Origin: Alphaproteobacteria bacterium UBA3439
Lineage (GTDB): Bacteria > Pseudomonadota > Alphaproteobacteria > Puniceispirillales > Puniceispirillaceae
Length of the DNA stretch: 13,922 nucleotides
Assembly: GCA_002378605.1 (NCBI GenBank)
Contig: DFSK01000095.1
Coordinates: 444 to 14,365 of the forward strand
Reading direction: 5' to 3'
The translations under genes were made by a program, and so were the position numbers. This document shows positions 5,955 to 13,230 of the stretch, piece by piece (the stretch's first letter is position 1; the number at the start of each line of letters is the position of its first letter). The notes under the pieces are model-generated. The model ran no database searches and was not told where the DNA came from. It saw only the letters and a list, made by a program, of their open reading frames with translations.

Positions 5955-8150
5955 ATGTTGAAATCTAATGATCAAAATATATCAACGATTGCTAAAAAGG
6001 GCTGGTTTAGCGAAGACCGGCTAGCCTATATTTCGATCCTGTTTACCCTTGGTATGGGGGCGGCCACGGCCTATGCCTTGACCCGCGTTGACTATCTGTC
6101 AAACGATACCGATTTCGTGATGTGGTTGATCATTATTGATGCGCTGGCATTGGTCGTGCTCGGTACGCTTGTGGGGCGGCAGATCTGGCGCTTATGGTCG
6201 GAACGGCGCCAACGGCTTGCCGGTCACCAGCTGCATTGGCGGATGGCGGTTCTGTTTGGCGGGGTGACAACTTTTCCAGCGGTGATTGTGACGCTCTTTG
6301 CGCTTTTTGTTGTCGATTATTCGCTGCGGGGTTGGTTTGCCGAGCGCATTTCAACCGCGGTGAATGAATCGGTTCGTGTTGCCGAATCTTATTTTGATGA
6401 ACATGCGCGTTCGATTTCTGGCGAAGTGCTGACGATGGCCAATGATATCAACCGCGAGGCCTATCGTCTGGTTGGTAAGGGCAATTTGATGGGGCGCTAT
6501 CTCAGCGACCAGGCCGCGCTTCGTAATTTGTCGGATGCAATTATTTTTGATGGCACGGGGCAGGTTTTGGCAAAATCGCAATTTGCCTTTGCGATTACAT
6601 TTACCAATCTTGAATCCAGCTGGGTCGAAAAAGCGCGAAAAGGCGAAGTGGTTATTCTTCGCGCCGATGAAACCAATAAATTGCGTGCTGTGGTGAAGTT
6701 GAACAGCTATGTCGATGCTTATCTTCTTGTTGGCCGTTTTATTGATTCAAAGGTTTTGCTGGCGATGGATCAAACGCGCCTTGCGGCATCAGATTACCAG
6801 CAGCTTGGGTTTCAACAGCTTGATCTTCAAATCAGCTTTGCGGTGTTGTTTGGTATTATTCTTCTGCTGATTCTGATTGCGTCCTTATGGATTGGATTGA
6901 ATCTGGCAACGGCGATTGTTGGGCCGCTTGGCTCGGTTATCCATGTTGCCGAACAGGTGCGTGCCGGTAATTTGTCGCAGCGTGTCCCCGAAGATTTGCA
7001 GCTTGAGGAAATTTCGCGCCTTGGATCGGCCTTTAACCGAATGCTTGATGAGTTGGCGCGAAGTCGCGAACAGCTTGTTCAAGCCAATACCCAGATTGAT
7101 CAGCGCCGTGAATTTACCGAGGCGGTTCTTGGCGGGGTGTCATCGGGTGTTGTTGGTCTTGATCGTGATGGCAAGGTTACATTGCCAAATGCGACCGCGC
7201 GGGAATTGCTTGGCAAAAATGACACTGACCTGATTGGCCAAAGACTGATTGATGTTATTCCTGAGTTCAAAGGCTTGTTGTCGATTATCAATCAGAAAAA
7301 GCGGCGCTTTGGCGAAGAACAGATTATTCTTCAGCGACAAAACAGCCATTTGATTCTGCGGGCGCGTATTGTCAGCGAGGTGATTGAAGGGCGGGTCATC
7401 GGCTATGTTGTAACCTTTGACGATGTTACCAGCCTGCTGAGTGCGCAGCGTAAGGCGGCTTGGTCTGATATTGCGCGGCGCATTGCCCATGAAATCAAGA
7501 ATCCCCTGACGCCAATCCAGCTTGCATCTGACCGCTTGTTAAAAAAATACCGTCCAGATGAGCAAAAGGCGGCTGATCAATTCGAGGAATATGTTCGCAT
7601 CATCATGCGGCAGGTGGATGATATTGGCCGTATGGTTGATGAATTTTCAGCCTTTGCCCGCATGCCACAACCCGAGATGGAGCGCCATTCTTTGCTGGAT
7701 ATCGTCAATGGGCAGATTTCTTTGTTTGCCAGCAAGGATTTGTCACTTGATGTTGAAATTGATGATGCCAAGCATGATTATGCAACGATTTGTGATGCTG
7801 GGCTGGTTCGTCAGGCGCTAACCAATTTGCTACAAAATGCCAAAGATAGTTTGCAGGAGCATCATGTCACCGCGCCAGCCATTCGCATTTCAATGGCCAG
7901 CGAAGATGATGTGATCGCCATCACCCTAGCCGATAATGGCCCCGGATTCCCAGAAATGGATCTTGGCAAATTGCTTGAACCCTATGTGACAACGCGGCAA
8001 AAAGGCACCGGACTCGGGCTTGCGATTGTCAGTAAAATTATGGAAGATCACGGCGGTAAAATGCATCTTGGCAAGGCTGATAGCGGCGGCGCATTGGTTT
8101 GTTTAAAATTTCCAATCCATACAACAACGCGTGATGGAAAGGTCAGATAA
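5955..8150 (+). CDS. ntrY: Membrane sensor histidine kinase NtrY
   Basis: A 731-residue inner-membrane kinase, partner of NtrX. In Alphaproteobacteria the pair affects nitrogen use and, in some species, respiration and redox response. Two N-terminal membrane segments (about residues 23-42 and 55-74) and a third (97-120) precede a sensor region of about 170 residues, followed by a fourth segment (about 293-316). Then come a HAMP domain (about 318-372, AEQVRAGNLSQRVP), a PAS domain (about 385-490, VSSGVVGLDRDGKV), the phosphoacceptor helix ARRIAHEIKNPLTPIQLASD (His512), and an ATPase domain with NLLQNAKDSL, DNGPGFPEM and KGTGLGLAIVSKIMEDHGG. Length and order are normal for NtrY. The gene starts one base after the ntrC stop and its TAA overlaps the ntrX ATG (TAATG). 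Confidence 0.95.
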   Translation: MLKSNDQNISTIAKKGWFSEDRLAYISILFTLGMGAATAYALTRVDYLSNDTDFVMWLIIIDALALVVLGTLVGRQIWRLWSERRQRLAGHQLHWRMAVLFGGVTTFPAVIVTLFALFVVDYSLRGWFAERISTAVNESVRVAESYFDEHARSISGEVLTMANDINREAYRLVGKGNLMGRYLSDQAALRNLSDAIIFDGTGQVLAKSQFAFAITFTNLESSWVEKARKGEVVILRADETNKLRAVVKLNSYVDAYLLVGRFIDSKVLLAMDQTRLAASDYQQLGFQQLDLQISFAVLFGIILLLILIASLWIGLNLATAIVGPLGSVIHVAEQVRAGNLSQRVPEDLQLEEISRLGSAFNRMLDELARSREQLVQANTQIDQRREFTEAVLGGVSSGVVGLDRDGKVTLPNATARELLGKNDTDLIGQRLIDVIPEFKGLLSIINQKKRRFGEEQIILQRQNSHLILRARIVSEVIEGRVIGYVVTFDDVTSLLSAQRKAAWSDIARRIAHEIKNPLTPIQLASDRLLKKYRPDEQKAADQFEEYVRIIMRQVDDIGRMVDEFSAFARMPQPEMERHSLLDIVNGQISLFASKDLSLDVEIDDAKHDYATICDAGLVRQALTNLLQNAKDSLQEHHVTAPAIRISMASEDDVIAITLADNGPGFPEMDLGKLLEPYVTTRQKGTGLGLAIVSKIMEDHGGKMHLGKADSGGALVCLKFPIHTTTRDGKVR

Positions 8151-9550
8151 TGGCTGATGATATTCTGATTGTTGATGATGAAAAAGACATTCGATCGCTT
8201 TTAAGCATGACGCTTGAAGATGAAGGATATGCCACTTTACAGGCGGCAAACGCTGATGAAGCGCGAACAGCATTGCTGGCGCAGCCGCCAAAATTGGCCA
8301 TTCTTGATATATGGATGCGCAATTCCGATATGGACGGCATCGAATTGCTTGAATGGGTGAAATCAGTCTATCCGTCATTGCCGGTGCTGATGATTTCAGG
8401 GCATGGAACGATTGAAACCGCAGTTCAGGCCATTCGGCTTGGGGCTTATGATTTTATCGAGAAACCATTTAAAGAAGCCCGCCTGTTGATGATGGTTGAG
8501 CGGGCGCTTGATAATGCTCGTTTGGCGCGGGAAAATATCGAATTACGGGCGCGGGTTGATGATGGTGAAACGTCTGAATTAATTGGTAATTCGGCGGTGA
8601 TGCGCACAATCCGCCAATCGATCGAAAAAATCGCCCCGACCGCGAGCCGTGTTTTGATCAATGGTCCGAGTGGAAGCGGCAAAGAATTGGCTGCCCGCAG
8701 CATTCACAGCCAGTCAGACCGCCGTCAAGAAAGGTTTGTTGTTGCCAATTGTGCCCGATTATCAACCGAACGTGTTGATGCCGAATTATTCGGTGCAGAA
8801 AGCCTGCAAAGCCATCGCCGTGTTGTTGGTTTGTTCGAGCAGGCGCATCGCGGGACATTGTATTTTGACGAAATTTGCGATTTGCCGCTGGAAACGCAAG
8901 GTAAGATTGTGCGCGCCGTCAATGAACAGCGGTTTCGGCGTGTTGGTGGTAATAGCGAAGTTGTGGTTGATGTACGGGTTATTTCGGCATCAAGCCGTGA
9001 TCTGTCCTCTGAGATTAGCGCTGGTCGTCTTCGCGAAGATTTATATTACCGGCTTGGCGTGGTGCCATTATCAATGCCGTCACTTGCGCATCGGCGCGAG
9101 GATATTCCGGTTCTGGCGAAATATTTCACCAATCGCATTGCCAAATATGTTGGGGTCAAGCCCATTCGTCTCAGTGACGAGATTTTTGCTGCGATGCAGG
9201 GCTATGACTGGCCGGGCAATGTGCGGCAAATGCATAATGTGATTGAAACCTTGCTGATTATGGCACCTGAAGACCGCAATCAACCTGTCGGGCTTGATTT
9301 GCTCCCTGCTGAAATTCAGAATATATCGCGTCAAGGTGCCAATTCTGATACGGAACAATTAATGGCTTTGCCATTACGCGGCGCGCGTGAGGAATTTGAA
9401 CGCGAATATTTGGAAACACAATTGCATAGATTTAATGGAAATATCTCGCGGATGGCAGCGTTTATCGGAATGGAACGGTCTGCCTTGCATCGCAAAATGA
9501 AATCGCTTGATATCGGAACAGATCTTCAAGAAGAGGGTAAAAAGACATGA
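8150..9550 (+). CDS. ntrX: Response regulator NtrX, lacking the GAFTGA loop
   Basis: A 466-residue response regulator, partner of NtrY. The receiver domain (residues 3-117) has D9, D10, the phosphoacceptor D53 in LAILDIWMRNSDMDG, and the FIEKPF lysine. The NtrX-typical insertion RNSDMDG after DIWM separates it from NtrC. The AAA+ domain has Walker A GPSGSGKE (172-179), Walker B-like GTLYFDEICD, VRVISASSRD and REDLYYRLGVVPL. The C-terminal Fis-type helix-turn-helix includes NGNISRMAAFIGMERSALHR. After ELFG (212-215) the sequence runs AESLQSHRRVVGLFEQA, so GAFTGA is absent, as I recall for other alphaproteobacterial NtrX proteins. It is therefore expected to act without sigma-54. AAGG about 8 nt before the ATG is a fair ribosome site. 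It overlaps ntrY by 1 nt and trkA by 4 nt. Confidence 0.94.
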   Translation: MADDILIVDDEKDIRSLLSMTLEDEGYATLQAANADEARTALLAQPPKLAILDIWMRNSDMDGIELLEWVKSVYPSLPVLMISGHGTIETAVQAIRLGAYDFIEKPFKEARLLMMVERALDNARLARENIELRARVDDGETSELIGNSAVMRTIRQSIEKIAPTASRVLINGPSGSGKELAARSIHSQSDRRQERFVVANCARLSTERVDAELFGAESLQSHRRVVGLFEQAHRGTLYFDEICDLPLETQGKIVRAVNEQRFRRVGGNSEVVVDVRVISASSRDLSSEISAGRLREDLYYRLGVVPLSMPSLAHRREDIPVLAKYFTNRIAKYVGVKPIRLSDEIFAAMQGYDWPGNVRQMHNVIETLLIMAPEDRNQPVGLDLLPAEIQNISRQGANSDTEQLMALPLRGAREEFEREYLETQLHRFNGNISRMAAFIGMERSALHRKMKSLDIGTDLQEEGKKT

Positions 9551-10926
9551 AAATTGTCATCTGCGGCGCCGGACTTGTCGGCAGCGCCATCGCAAGCCAT
9601 CTCTGCGAGGAACAAAATGATGTTACGGTTATTGATGCTTCGGCCGAAAATATCCAGCGCATTACCGATCAATATGATGTGCATGGTGTTGTCGGGGTGG
9701 CATCGCATCCTAATCGGCTTGCCGAAGCCGGCGTTCGTGATGCCGAATTATTGATTGCGGTAACCGAATCTGACGAGGTGAATATGGTTGCCTGCCAGAT
9801 TAGCCATACGATTTTCAATACGCCGGTAAAAATCGCCCGTATTCGCAGCACCGCTTATCTTGATCCTGCCTTTGCCAGCCTTTACAGCCCGGAAAATCTA
9901 CCCATCGATCATATCATTTCGCCTGAGGCTGAAGTGTCGGCGGCGATTAGCAACCAACTTCGCGTGCCAGGGGCATTTGATGTGCAAAATCTTTGTGACG
10001 GCAAAATGAATCTTGTTGGCGTCCAATGTACTGAAAACAGCCCCATTTTGGGGACGTCACTTCGCCACCTGACAAGTTTATTTCCTGATCTCAGCCTAAC
10101 CGTTTTGGCGATCATCCGCGAAGGCAAGGTGATTTTGCCGCGGTCAGGCGTTGAATCAATGGAAACTGGCGACCGCGTTTACTTTGTTTGTGACAGTACG
10201 CATCTTGATCGCGCCATGGCCAGTTTTGGTCATGAAGAAGGCGAGGCGCGGTCGGTGGTCATTGCTGGCGGTGGTAGTATCGGATTGATGCTGTCACGGG
10301 AAATCGAGGCCAATTTCCATAATACGAACAACCAGATCATCGAACTTCATGCTGGCCGGGCAAAATCGCTTGCCGAGGAATTGCAAGGAACCGGCATTAT
10401 CAATGGTGATGCGTTGGACAGTGCCATTCTTCGTGAGGCCGGTGTGCACAAGACCGAAACCTTTGTTGCGGTAACCGAAGATGACGAGGTGAATATCCTG
10501 TCCGCCTTGCTTGCCAAGCGAACAGGCGCAAAACATGCGGTGGCCTTGGTCAATATTCCAGGCTTTATTCCGCTTGTCAGCACCTTGGGCGTTGATGCGG
10601 TGATTAACCCGTCTCAAATCACCGTATCATCGATTCTGGAACATGTGCGCCGTGGCCGCATTCGTGATGTTCATCCAATTGTCGAGGATCTTGGCGAGGT
10701 TCTTGAAGCCGAAGCCTTGCCATCATCCTTGCTTGTTGGCAAACCGCTTCGGGCGGCCAAAATTCCCAAAGGGCTGGCGATTGGCGGGGTTTACCGCGAC
10801 GGCAAGGCGATTGCGGTTCGCGGGGACACCGTGATTGAAGCTGGTGATACAGTGATCATCTTTGTTGTGCGTGGTAAGATTGCGCAGGTGGAAAAGCTGT
10901 TATCGGTTCGGCTGGATTTTTTCTAG
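9547..10926 (+). CDS. trkA: Trk potassium uptake peripheral protein TrkA
   Basis: A 459-residue cytoplasmic NAD(H)-binding regulator that docks on the TrkH/TrkG membrane channel and gates potassium uptake. It has the usual duplicated layout: a first Rossmann domain (KIVICGAGLVGSAIASHL, GxGxxG at residues 7-12, with acidic D31 at the ribose position), a first TrkA_C domain (about 145-225), a second Rossmann domain (VVIAGGGSIGLMLSREIE, glycines 241-246), and a second TrkA_C domain (about 375-455, VGKPLRAAKIPKG). The length matches full-size TrkA. The start overlaps the ntrX stop by 4 nt (ATGA), with GAGGG upstream. No trkH lies in the window. Placement of trkA behind ntrX is common in Alphaproteobacteria. 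No convincing hairpin terminator follows the gene. Confidence 0.95.
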   Translation: MKIVICGAGLVGSAIASHLCEEQNDVTVIDASAENIQRITDQYDVHGVVGVASHPNRLAEAGVRDAELLIAVTESDEVNMVACQISHTIFNTPVKIARIRSTAYLDPAFASLYSPENLPIDHIISPEAEVSAAISNQLRVPGAFDVQNLCDGKMNLVGVQCTENSPILGTSLRHLTSLFPDLSLTVLAIIREGKVILPRSGVESMETGDRVYFVCDSTHLDRAMASFGHEEGEARSVVIAGGGSIGLMLSREIEANFHNTNNQIIELHAGRAKSLAEELQGTGIINGDALDSAILREAGVHKTETFVAVTEDDEVNILSALLAKRTGAKHAVALVNIPGFIPLVSTLGVDAVINPSQITVSSILEHVRRGRIRDVHPIVEDLGEVLEAEALPSSLLVGKPLRAAKIPKGLAIGGVYRDGKAIAVRGDTVIEAGDTVIIFVVRGKIAQVEKLLSVRLDFF

Positions 10927-11036
10927 GCGCAAACCTGTCCCATCGGGTGCATAACGAAAAACATATCCAAAAACCGCATCCATTTGACTTTAAATGACCC
11001 GCCTTGGCCGTGGCCGAAAAAGCCGGTGACGAAGCA

Positions 11037-11065
11037 TTGTTTATTTTCATTTTTACCGTTAAGCT
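11037..11065 (+). promoter_or_regulatory. Weak promoter candidate for hfq
   Basis: TTGTTT at 11037-11042 is separated by 17 bases from TAAGCT at 11060-11065. This would start transcription near 11072, giving a leader of about 22 nt. The -10 is a partial match (3 of 6 bases). An alternative -35 (TTGACT at 10984-10989) has no -10 at a suitable distance. hfq may also be read from the upstream ntr-trkA transcript. Confidence 0.28.
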
Positions 11066-11077
11066 TTGGGTCTTCTA

Positions 11078-11085
11078 GGGGGGGG
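11078..11085 (+). repeat. G8 homopolymer in the hfq ribosome-binding region
   Basis: Eight consecutive G residues follow CTA and precede ATAATAAG-ATG of hfq. The run is the only purine-rich site at Shine-Dalgarno distance, so it probably serves as the ribosome site. Runs of this length are prone to slippage, and also to sequencing error. Confidence 0.7.
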
Positions 11086-11093
11086 ATAATAAG

Positions 11094-11354
11094 ATGGCCA
11101 GTGAAAAGAGCCGCAATTTGCAAGAGATTTTCCTAAATAACGTTCGTAAGTCCCATGCCGCTGTTACGGTTTTTCTCGTAAATGGAGTCAAGCTGCAGGG
11201 AATTATAACATGGTTCGATAATTTTTCGATTCTCTTGAAGCGCGATCAGCATGTACAGCTTGTCTATAAACATGCAATTTCGACAATCATGCCCGTAGCG
11301 CCGGTTCAGCTGCAGGATTTTGATGACAAGGATATGGATATCGAAGGTGAATGA
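11094..11354 (+). CDS. hfq: RNA chaperone Hfq
   Basis: An 86-residue Sm-like protein that forms a hexameric ring and pairs small RNAs with mRNAs. The Sm1 motif ([20 protein letters not shown], followed by DNFSILL) and the Sm2 motif [11 protein letters not shown] are near-canonical, and the N-terminal [12 protein letters not shown] carries the usual proximal-face residues. The C-terminal tail is short and acidic ([12 protein letters not shown]), as in many Alphaproteobacteria. The ribosome site is an unusual run of eight G residues (11078-11085) ending 8 nt before the ATG. It sits 167 bp after trkA, and its end overlaps the next gene by 8 nt if that gene starts at its GTG. Confidence 0.97.
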   Translation: MASEKSRNLQEIFLNNVRKSHAAVTVFLVNGVKLQGIITWFDNFSILLKRDQHVQLVYKHAISTIMPVAPVQLQDFDDKDMDIEGE

Positions 11355-12204
11355 CGCCGCGATTGAGCCGGTACTTGACAGACCATCAGCCAATCCCAAG
11401 CTAAAAGCCGCCATTGCCGATCTGTTGCGCGAATCTGCCGACAGGTTCATTGTGCCGCGCTTTCGAAATTTGCAATCGCAAGACATCGCCACCAAAACCA
11501 GCGACACCGATTTCGTTACCATCGCCGACCAACAGGCCGAAGCCTGGCTGGCCCCCAAATTATCAGTTTTGCAACCTGGATTTGTGATTGGCGAAGAAGC
11601 CGCATCGCTGACGCCGGCTATTCGTGATCATATACCGCTTGGTTATGGCTGGACGATTGACCCGCTTGACGGCACCAAGAATTTTGTCAAAGGCAAACAG
11701 GCCTTTTGCAGTATGGTGGCATTGCTGTGGAACGGTCAGCCGGTGCAAAGCTGGATCTGGCAACCGCTTACCCAAACGCTATTTTATGCCGCTGAGGGGC
11801 GGGGCGCTGTGCGCATCGACAAAAACGGTACAGCTAGCCTTCGTCTTGAAGACCGTTCAGATAATATTGATCTGATGTTTGGCTCGGGCAATAGCCTTGG
11901 ATTGATTGAGCCGCAAAAAAGCGCGTTTCAGGCACGGTTACGATCGCTGGCAGGCCGCCGCTTTACCGGCAGCGCAGGCATTCAAGCCTGTTTAATCGCC
12001 AGCGGTGATGAAGATTTCCTGATTCACGGTAATTCAACGCCGTGGGATCATGCGCCAGTTGATTTGCTATGCCGTGAGGCGGGTGGTTATGCGGCGATGC
12101 TTCGCGATGAAAGCCGGTTCCACGTCGCCATGAAAGCGCCCTTTATGGCGGTGTCGAGCCAAGCTGGCTGGAACCGGTTGCGCGACGCGGTCTGGCGCGA
12201 TTAA
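11347..12204 (+). CDS. Inositol-monophosphatase-family phosphatase, substrate uncertain
   Basis: A 285-residue Mg-dependent phosphomonoesterase of the IMPase/CysQ/HisN superfamily. The metal ligands are visible: VIGEEA (E83, E84), the signature [12 protein letters not shown] (D105, D108), and [15 protein letters not shown] (D234). Family members act on inositol phosphates, 3'-phosphoadenosine 5'-phosphate, histidinol phosphate or fructose 1,6-bisphosphate. The sequence alone does not decide, though IMPase-like histidinol phosphatase is common in Alphaproteobacteria. I chose the GTG at 11347: GGAT lies several bases upstream and the overlap with hfq is only 8 nt. The longer frame starts at a TTG at 11320 (ATG at 11323) inside hfq. 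It occupies the position where relatives usually carry hflX. It converges on mazG with 8 bp between stops. Confidence 0.87.
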   Translation: MNDAAIEPVLDRPSANPKLKAAIADLLRESADRFIVPRFRNLQSQDIATKTSDTDFVTIADQQAEAWLAPKLSVLQPGFVIGEEAASLTPAIRDHIPLGYGWTIDPLDGTKNFVKGKQAFCSMVALLWNGQPVQSWIWQPLTQTLFYAAEGRGAVRIDKNGTASLRLEDRSDNIDLMFGSGNSLGLIEPQKSAFQARLRSLAGRRFTGSAGIQACLIASGDEDFLIHGNSTPWDHAPVDLLCREAGGYAAMLRDESRFHVAMKAPFMAVSSQAGWNRLRDAVWRD

Positions 12205-12212
12205 TCAGATGT

Positions 12213-13013
12213 TTATTTGCGATCATGGGCCTTGGCATCCTGCCAATAGCCTTCCATCGTGTTCAGCGAAACGTCATTGAAATTTTTATGCTTTAATACA
12301 ACCTGTTCTTCAACATAGTTAAATCTATTTTCAAACTTTAAATTGCAGTTTTGAAGTGCGGTTTCCGGATCAACGCCGGCCTTTCTTGCGAGATTAATAG
12401 CAACAAAAAGCAAATCTCCAACCTCATCTTGAATGCGTGTTTGGTCTTTGTTTTCACTGGCCAGTTCAACCGCCAATTCTTTGGCTTCTTCCTTCATTTT
12501 ATCGAAAACTTGATCAATTTCGGGCCAGTCAAACCCGACCCGCGCAGCTCTTTTTTGCAATTTCAAAGCGCGAAGCATTGGCGGCAGGCCACGGGCAATG
12601 CCGTCAAGAAGCTTGATTTCGCCTTTTTGGGCGCGTTCGCGCGCTTTGATATCTTCCCAAAGCCCGTTTTGCGACTCCACCGATGGCCGATCATCATCGC
12701 CAAACACATGCGGATGGCGTGCCACCATTTTGTCCGAAATGCTTTTGGCCACATCAGCAAGCGCAAAACTGCCTTCTTCTTCGGCAATGCGTGCGTGAAA
12801 AACAACTTGTAGCAAAAGGTCGCCAAGTTCATCGCGAATAGCGTCGCGGTCGCCAATTTGAATGGCATCAGCGACCTCATAGGCTTCTTCGATCGTATAG
12901 GGGGCGATGCTGGCAAAATCTTGCGCAACATCCCATGGACAGCCGGTTTTCGGATCGCGAAGCCGGATCATGATCTGATACAGCCGATCGAGTTCATTTA
13001 AATGATTTGTCAT
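12213..13013 (-). CDS. mazG: Nucleoside triphosphate pyrophosphohydrolase MazG
   Basis: A 266-residue house-cleaning enzyme that hydrolyses (d)NTPs to NMP and pyrophosphate and is linked in E. coli to ppGpp control. It has the two MazG repeats. The N-terminal one has CPWD, IEEAYEVADAI (E42, E43, E46) and DELGDLLLQVVFHARIAEE. The C-terminal one has GFDWPEIDQVFDKMKEEAKE and DEVGDLLFVAINLARK. Both EExxE and ExxD metal sites are intact. I chose the ATG at 13013, giving a length close to E. coli MazG (263) and the expected distance to CPWD. A frame open to 13127 adds 38 residues without family resemblance. AGG lies 9 nt upstream. In many Alphaproteobacteria mazG follows hflX on the same strand; here it faces the other way. 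Confidence 0.94.
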   Translation of the reverse strand: MTNHLNELDRLYQIMIRLRDPKTGCPWDVAQDFASIAPYTIEEAYEVADAIQIGDRDAIRDELGDLLLQVVFHARIAEEEGSFALADVAKSISDKMVARHPHVFGDDDRPSVESQNGLWEDIKARERAQKGEIKLLDGIARGLPPMLRALKLQKRAARVGFDWPEIDQVFDKMKEEAKELAVELASENKDQTRIQDEVGDLLFVAINLARKAGVDPETALQNCNLKFENRFNYVEEQVVLKHKNFNDVSLNTMEGYWQDAKAHDRK

Positions 13014-13117
13014 GCTGGTCAGCCTATCAAAGCGATGATGGGTTGAACAATGAAAAGCAGCATTCATCTGATAGAATGTTTGGCCTTTGGGCAAATGACC
13101 GATCATGTAGGGGGGAA

Positions 13118-13145
13118 TTGAAACCATTTGCTAAATCGGTGTAAA
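13118..13145 (+). promoter_or_regulatory. Promoter candidate for the DUF502 gene
   Basis: TTGAAA (13118-13123, 5 of 6 matches) is separated by 16 bases from TGTAAA (13140-13145, 4 of 6). This predicts a start near 13152 and a leader of about 79 nt that would contain both hairpins at 13162-13195. No other pair on this strand in the spacer fits better. Confidence 0.3.
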
Positions 13146-13161
13146 AAGCGCAAATAATGGA

Positions 13162-13195
13162 GGCGCGGCATCGCGCCGACCAAGGCATTCGCCTT
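13162..13195 (+). other. Two tandem perfect hairpins in the leader of the DUF502 gene
   Basis: The first hairpin has the stem GGCGCG (13162-13167) pairing with CGCGCC (13172-13177) around a GCAT loop. Four bases later a second has AAGGC (13182-13186) pairing with GCCTT (13191-13195) around an ATTC loop. Neither is followed by a U-run on either strand, so they do not look like Rho-independent terminators. They lie 35 nt before the ATG at 13231. A role as leader RNA structure or protein site is inference. Confidence 0.55.
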
Positions 13196-13230
13196 TAGGT
13201 GTGTTTTGATGCTTGATAACAGGAATTGGT

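Noticed and set aside
8661..9242. 193-codon plus-strand frame inside ntrX
   Set aside because: It is an out-of-frame shadow of the conserved NtrX AAA+ domain, with no family resemblance.
10998..11030. GC-rich GGCCGTGGCC and GGC...GCC repeats after trkA as a terminator
   Set aside because: The loop of the first is only two bases and the stem of the second only three, and no U-run directly follows. It is not a convincing terminator.
12351..12812. 153-codon plus-strand frame opposite mazG
   Set aside because: It is antisense to both catalytic repeats of MazG, and composition and lack of motifs mark it as a shadow.
13014..13127. 38-residue N-terminal extension of MazG
   Set aside because: It does not resemble MazG, and the ATG at 13013 gives the normal length and distance to the CPWD motif.
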